From: Lewinellaceae bacterium
Lineage (GTDB): Bacteria > Bacteroidota > Bacteroidia > Chitinophagales > Saprospiraceae
Direction: 5' to 3'
Assembly (NCBI GenBank): GCA_020636225.1
Contig: JACJYI010000006.1
Span: forward strand, 330,501-394,500
Length of the DNA stretch: 64,000 bases
Part shown: positions 42,251 through 49,743 of the stretch, piece after piece
How positions within the stretch are numbered: position 1 is the stretch's first letter
Layout: each line of letters starts with the position of its first letter
Program-made: the position numbers and the translations under genes
Notes under the pieces: generated by a model
Seen by the model: only the letters and a program-made list of their open reading frames with translations
Told to the model about the DNA's origin: nothing
Databases searched by the model: none

Positions 42251-42792
42251 TCGACATTGATAATCAATAGTATAGGTTTAAATTTCTTAAAATTCCATTC
42301 CTATCCCCTTGTTCGAATCGTCGCCAACCCAGGGCCTCCCAAACACATCAGAGACCCGGTATGGCAGGCATGAATTGAAAATCTAAACCATTTGATATTT
42401 ATCCAAAGTGAAAACCGCCGCATTATTTGATCGGACATAGGATACGAAAATTGACAATAGTACTTTCTCCATACTTGTCAGTGATAAATACGACCACCGA
42501 TCAAATACGAGCGGCCGGGTCCTGATGTAGGCATGCTACAGATCGATAAGCGAGATGAATGGTATGCCAGACAAGAATAAGAAGGCCCATTTTGGCGACA
42601 GCGGTTTTTGCCTACCTGCGCGCCGGCAGGCGTGCTTTTTGCCAAGACAAAAAGTAGCCCCGAGTACTCGGGGCGCCGGCAAGAGGCGGGCCAGAGGCAA
42701 ACACCTACCATCAAATTTATCGAATGAGGCCACAAGTGGAATACTGCAGCCAGCCAAAGGCAACCTTCCGAGGTTTACTTTGGACAAATATG
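42251..42792. repeat. Dispersed ~530-bp repeat, copy 2
   Basis: Direct copy of 30993-31511 with the same palindrome at 42657-42674. Next to the shared GCGACA(A)GCG segment it has an insertion containing the inverted repeat GCGCGCCGGCAGGCGTGC. Confidence 0.85.
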
Positions 42793-42860
42793 ATGTAGCC
42801 CAAGGTTTTAACCCTGGGACTAATCGAGTCTGAAGCAAGTAAATGGTTTTAACCATTTAC
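42793..42860. repeat. REP-like palindromes
   Basis: GCCCAAGGTTTTAACCCTGGG followed after about 24 nt by AAATGGTTTTAACCATTT. The same pair occurs at 52471-52540. Confidence 0.6.
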
Positions 42861-42907
42861 CCTGCTGATATTCAAAATAATTACACCTCCGATTTCGGGA
42901 GTGTATA

Positions 42908-45724
42908 TCAGGCATTCACCGCCCCCTCCTTATACTTCCCCTTGCTCTTCCGGATGCGCACGGCGACCACCTTGTACTCGGGGCACATGGCTTCGGAGTC
43001 GTGCTCATCGGAGGTCAGGTTGTTGACCATGATCTCCGGGAAGTGGAAGGTGGTGCTCAAGACACCCGGTCGCACCTCGTCGGTCACCTTGGCCTTGATG
43101 TCCACCTTGCCCCGGGGTGATTCCACGCAGATCATATCCCCATCATTGAGGTGATAGGCGGCGGCATCGTCGGGATGGATCATCAGGGTGTCCTCGGTGA
43201 GGATCTCCACGTTGCCTGTGCGGCGGGTCATGGCGCCACAGTTGTAGTGTTCCAGTTCCCGGTTGGTGGTCAGGATGAACGGATAATCCTTCTGGTTGTC
43301 CAGCAGCTCGCCGCTTTCGCGCCAGTCGAAGAACTCGAACTTGCCCAACCCCCGCTTGAAGGTCTCGCCGTGCAGGATCTTGGTGTCCTTGCCATCAGGC
43401 GTCACCGGCCATTGCTTGCCGTTCTCGCCCAGGTCCTCCCAGCGGATACCGGCAAAGAAGGGCACGATGCGGGACACTTCCTCCAGGACACCGGCAGCAG
43501 TATAGTCCGGTTGCTGGTACCCCATGCGGTTCATGATATCCACGATGATCTGCCCGTCGGGTTTGGTGCCCGGCAGTGGAGGGATCACGGCATTGACCCG
43601 CTGTACGCGGCGTTCGCCGTTGGTGAAGGTGCCGTCCTTCTCCAGGAAGGAGGAAGCCGGCAGCACCACGTCGGCCAGCTTGGCCGTCTCGGTCATGAAC
43701 AGTTCCTGCACCACCAGCAATTCGAGATTCTGCAGGGCCTTGCTCACCTTGGCGGTGTTGGGATCGGTCTGGACCACGTCTTCGCCGATGAGCCAGAGGG
43801 ATTTCAACTGGCCGGCAATGGCCGCGTCGAACATCTCCGGGATCTTGTACCCCTTGCCTTTGGGCTGAGGCACGCCATAGTGCTTGTCGTATTTGTCGAT
43901 GACCTCGGCCTTGGTCAGATCCAGGTAGCCAGCGCCCTGGTGAGGTTGGCAGCCCATGTCGGCAGCACCCTGCACATTGTTCTGGCCACGAAGGGGATTC
44001 ACGCCCACACCCGGCCGGCCGATGTTGCCGGTGATCATGGCCAGGTCGGCGATCTGCATCACCGTGAAGGTGCCCTGGCTGTGCTCGGTGACGCCCAGTC
44101 CGTGGAAGGACATGGCATTCGGGGCAGACGCATAGGCGATGGCCGCTTCTTCGACCAGCCTGCGATCGACGCCGGTCACCTTTTCCGTTTCATCCAGATC
44201 GATGCCCAGGATGCCAGCCTTGAACTCGGCATAGCCCTCGGTGCGGGTATCCACGAAGTTCTGGTCGACCAGGTCATTGGTGATGATGTAGTACAGGAAC
44301 ATGTTCAGCAGGGCCACGTTGGTGCCCGGCCGCAGGGCCAGGTGATAGGTCGCGTATCTGGCCAGCTCCGTGCGCCGTGGGTCGATCACGATGGTGGTCT
44401 TGCCCTTCATGGCAAACTGCTTGAGCTTGGCCCCGGTCACCGGATGGGCATCGGTGGGGTTGGCCCCGATCACCAGGATGCAATCCGTACGCTTGATGTC
44501 GGCGACCGAGTTGGTGGCTGCTCCCGTGCCGAAGGTGCGCTGCATGCCCAGGGCGGTCGGCGAATGGCAGACGCGGGCACAACAGTCGATATTGTTCGTC
44601 CCGATCACGGAACGGATGAACTTCTGCATCAGGTAGTTCTCCTCATTGGTGGCCCGGGCGGAGGAGATGCCGGCGATGGCGTCCGGACCGTGCTGGGCGC
44701 GGATGTTGGTCAGCTTGTCGGCGATATAATCATAGGCCTCATCCCAGGTGGCGGGCTCCAGGACCCCGTTCCGCTTGATCAGGGGGGTGCGCAGCCGGTC
44801 GGGATGGTCGTAGAAATGGAAGGCATAACGGCCCTTGAGGCAGGTGTGGCCCTGGTTGACCTCGGCATCATAGGGAGCCTGGATGCTCAGGATCTCGCCG
44901 CTGGTACTGGACACTTCCAGGTTGCAACCCACGCCGCAATAGGTGCAGACCGTCCGGGTCTTTTCGGTGGCCCGGATGGATTTGGACTGGTACACATCCG
45001 AGATGGCGGAGGTGGGACAGGCCTGGGCGCAGGCGCCGCAGCTCACGCAATCCGACTCGAAAAAAGACTGGTTCATCCCCTTGGCGATCATAGAGTCAAA
45101 ACCCCGGCCGGACATGGTGAGGACCAATTGGCCCTGCACCTCGTCGCAGGCGCGTACACAGCGATAGCAGTTGATGCACTTGCTGAGATCGGACACCATG
45201 TACGGATGGCTGAGGTCCTTTTCCCGGTCCAGATGGTTGGCCCCTTCCGGATAGCGCACATCGCGGACACCCACCATGGCGGCCACGTCCTGCAGTTCGC
45301 AGTTGCCATTGGCCTCACAGGTCAGGCAGTCCAGGGGATGGTCGGTGAGGACCAGCTCGATGATGTTCTTTCTGACCCGCTGCACATTGGCGCTGTGCGG
45401 GGCGATATGCATGCCGGCAGCCATGGGCGTATGGCAGGAGGCCACGGTGCGCATGGAGCCGTTGGCCTGCATGGCCACATCCACGCTACACACCCGGCAG
45501 GAACCGAACGGTTCGAGGTTGGGCGCATCACACAGGGTCGGGATATAATCCTGCCCTCGGTGGCGGCGCAGGAACTGCAGGACGGTCTCCCCGGGAATGA
45601 TGCTGAAGGGACGGCCGTTGATATAGCCCATATTGGCACCGTTTCCATTCAGCTTGGTGGAATCGGCGACGTCTTTGGTCAGAGTAGATGGTGTCATTGG
45701 TAACAGGTTTGCCTGAAAAGCCAT
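42908..45724 (-). CDS. fdsA: NAD-dependent formate dehydrogenase, alpha (molybdopterin) subunit, 938 aa
   Basis: Oxidises formate to CO2 at a bis-MGD Mo/W centre and passes electrons along Fe-S clusters to the NAD-reducing beta subunit (52802-54442). The N-terminus has a NuoG-like [2Fe-2S] domain (CDAPNLEPFGSCRVC, Cys65-Cys79, with Cys97), the His-ligated cluster (HPLDCLTCEANGNC, 129-142) and two ferredoxin-type [4Fe-4S] motifs (CINCYRCVRAC 183-193; CVSCGACAQAC 226-236). The catalytic domain begins with CTYCGVGC near 260. The metal ligand Cys386 and adjacent His387 (RVCHSPT) and Arg579 (NPLRGQNNVQG) are present, as in Rhodobacter FdsA. Length is normal. The beta subunit gene lies 7.1 kb upstream instead of next to it. 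Confidence 0.95.
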   Translation of the reverse strand: MAFQANLLPMTPSTLTKDVADSTKLNGNGANMGYINGRPFSIIPGETVLQFLRRHRGQDYIPTLCDAPNLEPFGSCRVCSVDVAMQANGSMRTVASCHTPMAAGMHIAPHSANVQRVRKNIIELVLTDHPLDCLTCEANGNCELQDVAAMVGVRDVRYPEGANHLDREKDLSHPYMVSDLSKCINCYRCVRACDEVQGQLVLTMSGRGFDSMIAKGMNQSFFESDCVSCGACAQACPTSAISDVYQSKSIRATEKTRTVCTYCGVGCNLEVSSTSGEILSIQAPYDAEVNQGHTCLKGRYAFHFYDHPDRLRTPLIKRNGVLEPATWDEAYDYIADKLTNIRAQHGPDAIAGISSARATNEENYLMQKFIRSVIGTNNIDCCARVCHSPTALGMQRTFGTGAATNSVADIKRTDCILVIGANPTDAHPVTGAKLKQFAMKGKTTIVIDPRRTELARYATYHLALRPGTNVALLNMFLYYIITNDLVDQNFVDTRTEGYAEFKAGILGIDLDETEKVTGVDRRLVEEAAIAYASAPNAMSFHGLGVTEHSQGTFTVMQIADLAMITGNIGRPGVGVNPLRGQNNVQGAADMGCQPHQGAGYLDLTKAEVIDKYDKHYGVPQPKGKGYKIPEMFDAAIAGQLKSLWLIGEDVVQTDPNTAKVSKALQNLELLVVQELFMTETAKLADVVLPASSFLEKDGTFTNGERRVQRVNAVIPPLPGTKPDGQIIVDIMNRMGYQQPDYTAAGVLEEVSRIVPFFAGIRWEDLGENGKQWPVTPDGKDTKILHGETFKRGLGKFEFFDWRESGELLDNQKDYPFILTTNRELEHYNCGAMTRRTGNVEILTEDTLMIHPDDAAAYHLNDGDMICVESPRGKVDIKAKVTDEVRPGVLSTTFHFPEIMVNNLTSDEHDSEAMCPEYKVVAVRIRKSKGKYKEGAVNA

Positions 45725-46250
45725 TCAAGTTAGGGGTATTCTGAAGAATTTCCATAACCGACAGTCCATTCTCATTCATTTCTAACCGCATGGTGTCAAA
45801 GGATGCATCCTGAAACGGTTGTCCGACAGGCTGTCTGGACCAGCTTTCCATCCGAGAGGGAAAGACCTTTTCTCCTTCAAAATCCTTCATTGATTGTTCC
45901 GGAGCAGGTTGTATATTCGGACCCAGGCTCCTAGTTCTCCTCGACTGCTCCCGCTCATCACCTCCTTCCCTACCTCACCACCTCCACCTCTCCCTGCCGT
46001 GCTAAAATGGTCCCATCGATGAGGAGGATTGGAGCCAGCTAGATAAAGACGCAAACATTGACCGGTTGGTGCATCTGGGCAGAAACATCTTCAATGAGGG
46101 GATGGTAAACCCGATCTACCGGGATTCAACCAATGTTCAAGGCGGATTCGTTCAAGACACATTGCGCTGTTTTGCCAGGAAACCGACAAACAGGTCCTGA
46201 GAGATTTCCGCCATATGCATTGTCCATGAAAAAATGTAACTTTCATTCCT
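45725..46250. other. Junction region upstream of fdsA
   Basis: Contains the fdsA leader (45725 to about 45900), a 3' remnant of a type B T9SS gene (45970-46036) and a short plus-strand open stretch (46042-46200, reading DRLVHLGRNIFNEG, ending in TGA) with coding-like composition but no start. It looks like debris from gene decay. Confidence 0.45.
45970..46036 (-). pseudogene. C-terminal remnant of a T9SS type B protein
   Basis: Minus-strand reading APILLIDGTILARQGEVEVVR then stop matches the last residues of the protein at 49744-52287 (ILLIDGTVVQRQGEVEVVR), and the flanking bases are also alike. Nothing of the rest of the gene remains. Confidence 0.65.
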
Positions 46251-47201
46251 GTGCATACCAAAGGTGAACCGACTGCTATGCCTATACCCGTTCAACCGAT
46301 ATTTATGGATACTCCTATTGTTACACACCCACTTGATTGCAACATGGTATACTGCATCCCACCCTGTCTGGAGCCCGGAGACGGAAACCAGTTCAGGAAC
46401 ACCTATTACACCGAAAAGGCCAATTACCTGAGCACCAGTGCAGAATATGCGGTTAACCCCTCGGATTCCTTGTTGAACCTCATGGCGTACAGCCGGTATC
46501 AGATGGACCATGCGGCTTATGCCCTGGTGGTGGATATGATGTACGATACCATCACCAATCATGTGGATTCTCTGCTGACCTGGGTGGAACACCTGGACTG
46601 CCAGACCGGCGACCTGTGGCTGGCCGGTATGGCCATGCACCGGGGCGATACCTCCCAGGCCTACGCGCTGGTGGATGACATGGCCTTGACGTATGATCTC
46701 ACACCGGATGAAGCGGACGACATGGTGGATTACCGGGACATTCTGGGTTTGATGGCCGGGAAAGATCTCTATCTGTTGGACAGTCTGACCCTGGATACCT
46801 TGCTCACCTATGATGAGTTGGAAGGCTATTCAGGCACCATGGCCCGATCCATTCTCACCTTATATGGGGCACATTATCCACCGGATTATCCGGAGGTGGC
46901 AGGATTGAGAGGTGCATATGACTTTAGAAGGGCTAAACGTGAAAATTTGAGTCCTGAAATACGTGTCTATCCGAATCCTTCACAAGGCGATGTAACCTTT
47001 CAATGGGTTGGCGGGGTGCCGAATGAGGGGATGGTTATTCGCATCTGGAATTTAAATGGCCAGCTCCAGGAAGAGTTACCGTTTCCAACGGGTAGCCCAA
47101 ACGTATTGTGGAATACGAGGAATACCCATACCGGGGTTTACTACTATCAAATTATCGGCTCAGGATCGGATCATATGGTTGGTGTGATCGTTCTTCAGTA
47201 G
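46251..47201 (+). CDS. T9SS type A protein, probably 5'-truncated (316 aa frame)
   Basis: The frame opens at GTG 46251, with an in-frame TGA about 27 nt upstream; ATG 46278 (MPIPVQPIFMDTP) is the next start. Neither gives a signal peptide, although the C-terminus is a clear type A sorting domain (RVYPNPSQGDVTFQW, IWNLNGQLQEELP, GVYYYQIIGSG). The middle is helical and acidic (DSLLNLMAYSRYQMDHAAYAL, DVHxG-free repeats of about 30 residues), like the region before the sorting domain in large beta-helix T9SS proteins. It is likely the surviving 3' part of a larger gene. AT-richer than core genes. The next gene starts 44 nt downstream on the same strand. Confidence 0.6.
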   Translation: MHTKGEPTAMPIPVQPIFMDTPIVTHPLDCNMVYCIPPCLEPGDGNQFRNTYYTEKANYLSTSAEYAVNPSDSLLNLMAYSRYQMDHAAYALVVDMMYDTITNHVDSLLTWVEHLDCQTGDLWLAGMAMHRGDTSQAYALVDDMALTYDLTPDEADDMVDYRDILGLMAGKDLYLLDSLTLDTLLTYDELEGYSGTMARSILTLYGAHYPPDYPEVAGLRGAYDFRRAKRENLSPEIRVYPNPSQGDVTFQWVGGVPNEGMVIRIWNLNGQLQEELPFPTGSPNVLWNTRNTHTGVYYYQIIGSGSDHMVGVIVLQ

Positions 47202-47245
47202 GGAAATTGAGTATCCTTTTCTCCTTCAATTTCCATCACGAGGTC

Positions 47246-48793
47246 ATGAGATATCACCTTCCTTTATTCGGGTTATTAATTATTCCTGTCCTGATGATGG
47301 GTCAAGCCGGATTCATCAATCACTATGATTTTGATGGCCCCAATGCAGGTATAACCAATATGCTGCTGGATGGGGATACACTATATGTCGTTGGCATTAA
47401 ACAAGCCAACAACCCACCTTACATTCAGGGCTATTTTCTGGCTCAAATGGATACATTGGGACATGTGGTCAAGACGCACACATATTATGACTCACTACAA
47501 CTAAATTATGGTGTGGCTGGATTCCCAAGTGGCTTCATTCAAAAGAAAGACAAATCAGGATTTTTATTTGCAGGTGGTATTTTCCAAACGACAAATGGAG
47601 TTGTATTGAAAACCAATCACCAGGGTGATCTTGAATGGATTAAAGAGTATCCTGACCCGGATTCACAGCAAGATTACTATAATTATCCTTTGGAAGTGGA
47701 TGGTGGATATTTAATCATTGGAAGAAAATACAACAAAAGCACAAGCGATCTCTTCGTTAGAAAAATTAATACCAACGGGGAGGAGATCTGGGAAAAGAAA
47801 TACGGAGTTGGAAATGGACGGCAGGACTTTTTCAATTCGGTCTATGTCGTCAATGACAACGAAATTGTGATTGGTTCCAGCACCGGCTCCAATCAGAATG
47901 TTCCTTGGCAGCAATGGAAAGCTACTGTACGGATCTTCGCCATTGATAGTCTTGGCGTGGAAAAATGGAGCTGGGAAAGTCCTCAGTGGTTGGAAGAAAC
48001 TCTCATGACTGGCTTGCACCGTACTGATAAAGACAATTGGATATATTTGTCAACCCGGCTTGCATATGAGCCTGATGGCTTGTTTCTTACTGCACTAAAA
48101 GTAGTCGTGCGTGACAGTGATTTCAACCTGATCAAATCTATGGATCTGGATGATAAGGATGGTCAGGACCGCCCGTATAATATGATCTCTTTGTCGGATG
48201 GTGGATATCTGGGCGTGGGTACCAACTATGAATTGGTCGAAAATCCAGGGGTTGCCGACGAACATTTTTATGCTTGGATGGTCCGCCTGGATGAGGAGGG
48301 AGATACTCTCTGGCAACGCCGGTACTTAACGTTTCCAGACACTGTTCCTATTGGGACAATTCAATATCTGCATTCTGCGGTTGAATTACCCAGCGGCAGC
48401 ATCATTTGCGCTGGCTATTACGATGGGTTTACCTATCCCAAAGATTGGGGCATCCTCATCAAGGTAGATGCCAATGGCTGTGTGGATACGCTGGGTTGCG
48501 GGTCGATTTCTGATCTGTTTCAGGTGGAAAAGCCGGAGGGTGAGGTTTTGGTTTATCCCAACCCGTCAAGAGGTGACGTGACGTTCAGTTGGCCAGGTTC
48601 CTTTGCGAGTACTGGTATATCCATTCGAATATTTGACGGAAATGGACGGAAGATTTGTGAGATTCCTGTGCTACATGGTGCCACTTCCGTCCAGTGGCAC
48701 ACCGAAGGCCTTGCTCCAGGGATGTATTTTTATCAGATGATGTCCAAAGAGAGGTTGATTCAGTCGGGCAAGGTGATTTTGCATGGCCATTAG
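47246..48793 (+). CDS. T9SS type A propeller-like secreted protein, 515 aa
   Basis: ATG 47246 gives the signal peptide MRYHLPLFGLLIIPVLMMGQ; the longer frame from 47108 overlaps the preceding gene out of phase and is rejected. The body consists of beta-propeller-like repeats of the type GGYLIIGRKYNKSTSD, KTNHQGDLEWIKEY and INTNGEEIWEKKYG, where each blade alternates an evaluation phrase with a D/N-G-D/E-x-x-W phrase, as in Bacteroidota exoproteins with delta-60-like repeats. The type A sorting domain is VYPNPSRGDVTFSW, IFDGNGRKI, GMYFYQMMSKE. Base composition is distinctly AT-rich relative to gltX or fdsA, suggesting acquisition. Confidence 0.85.
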   Translation: MRYHLPLFGLLIIPVLMMGQAGFINHYDFDGPNAGITNMLLDGDTLYVVGIKQANNPPYIQGYFLAQMDTLGHVVKTHTYYDSLQLNYGVAGFPSGFIQKKDKSGFLFAGGIFQTTNGVVLKTNHQGDLEWIKEYPDPDSQQDYYNYPLEVDGGYLIIGRKYNKSTSDLFVRKINTNGEEIWEKKYGVGNGRQDFFNSVYVVNDNEIVIGSSTGSNQNVPWQQWKATVRIFAIDSLGVEKWSWESPQWLEETLMTGLHRTDKDNWIYLSTRLAYEPDGLFLTALKVVVRDSDFNLIKSMDLDDKDGQDRPYNMISLSDGGYLGVGTNYELVENPGVADEHFYAWMVRLDEEGDTLWQRRYLTFPDTVPIGTIQYLHSAVELPSGSIICAGYYDGFTYPKDWGILIKVDANGCVDTLGCGSISDLFQVEKPEGEVLVYPNPSRGDVTFSWPGSFASTGISIRIFDGNGRKICEIPVLHGATSVQWHTEGLAPGMYFYQMMSKERLIQSGKVILHGH

Positions 48794-48861
48794 GCATGAT
48801 TTTTACAAGAGAATGCTGCCATTGTCAGAATCACAGATTTGCACGGATGAAGGGATTTTAT

Positions 48862-48956
48862 GGTTAGCGGGGTCAAAGGCGAAAGGTCAATGGCGAAGGC
48901 TCATCAATTGAAATCCCGGCAACCGAGTATGGCCAGAATCAAGGATTTGCACGGAT
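48862..48956. repeat. 95-bp direct repeat, left of the GxxExxY gene
   Basis: Begins GGTTAGCGGGGTCAAAGGCG and ends GGATTTGCACGGAT. The same length and order recur at 49512-49606. More CACGGAT words continue to about 48985. Confidence 0.8.
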
Positions 48957-48999
48957 TTCTGGATTGCACGGATGAAGTCCTTCCGTTTGATTCCGTTAT

Positions 49000-49377
49000 T
49001 CAAAGGATGAGGCGCTTGAATTGGAGGGATTTACTACCAAAATTGATGAGGAGCCCGACTCGGAGTTTGTAGGCTTTCAAATAATTCAACACCTGAGCCA
49101 TGTGAACTTCCTCCAAATGGATGATTGCTTTCAATTCGACTAGGACATTCTCTTCGACTACAAAGTCTGCGCGTCTCGTACCGATGGGATGGATCAGATC
49201 TTTGTAAAAGATATCTTGCTCAATTTCCCGGGCAAAGCTCAGGTCCCGCTGCATCATTTCCCAAGCCAAAGCACGCTGGTAGATGACTTCCTGGAACCCG
49301 TTTCCAAGAAAACTGTGGACCTCAAATGCTGCACCAATGACCTTTTCGGTGATGTCATGAAAAAGAAGATTACTCAT
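49000..49377 (-). CDS. GxxExxY family protein (PD-(D/E)XK nuclease fold), 125 aa
   Basis: Matches the small GxxExxY family: ITEKVIGAAFEVHSFLGNGF then QEVIYQRAL near residues 25-35 carries the naming motif (G-F-Q-E-V-I-Y). A PD-(D/E)XK-like active site follows as RADFVVEENVLVELKA (Asp of ADF, then ELK) near 70-85. Full length, with an ordinary ATG at 49377. The family is widespread in Bacteroidota and other phyla, often in several copies and within repeat-rich DNA; its biochemical role is not established. Here it sits alone between two 95-bp direct repeats, with ATCCGTG-type inverted words outside, which suggests it belongs to a repeat-borne element. Confidence 0.9.
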   Translation of the reverse strand: MSNLLFHDITEKVIGAAFEVHSFLGNGFQEVIYQRALAWEMMQRDLSFAREIEQDIFYKDLIHPIGTRRADFVVEENVLVELKAIIHLEEVHMAQVLNYLKAYKLRVGLLINFGSKSLQFKRLIL

Positions 49378-49467
49378 TTTCTGATCTGCATATCCATGGT
49401 TACGAAGGATATGAAAATAGGGAAAAGATGATTAGACCAAGCATTGGCATGATCAATGGGGAATAGA

Positions 49468-49630
49468 AAATCCGTGCAATCCGCGTCATCCGTTCCATCC
49501 GTGATTCTGACGGTTAGCGGGGTCAAAGGCGAAGGGTCAAGGGCGAAGGCCCATGATTTGGAGTCACGAATGCCGAGTATGGTCAGAATCACGGATTTGC
49601 ACGGATGGTGGGATTTCACGGATGATGTGG
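49468..49630. repeat. ATCCGTG inverted words and second 95-bp direct repeat
   Basis: 49468-49511 reads as AATCCGTGCAATCCGCG and CCATCCGTGATTCTGAC. The 95-bp direct repeat 49512-49606 follows, ending in the inverted phrase GTCAGAATCACGGATTTGC. The two phrases could fold into a long stem around the 95-bp unit. Confidence 0.75.
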
Positions 49631-49743
49631 ATTTGGTCGTTCGCCTGCCTGCCGGCGAGGCTGGGATTTAGTACTTTCTTTACTTGTCAGGATCAAGATT
49701 CACTGGTTCTCTACGTCTCTGAGTCTCAAAGTCTCAAAACCCC

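Noticed and set aside
43151..45703. An 850-codon plus-strand open frame
   Set aside because: It is antisense to fdsA, which has all expected cofactor motifs. The plus frame has no recognisable domain.
45682..45890. A minus-strand frame upstream of fdsA starting MKDFEGEKVFPSR
   Set aside because: It looks mildly protein-like but overlaps the fdsA start in another frame, ends as a shadow of fdsA and matches no known subunit. A leader peptide cannot be excluded.
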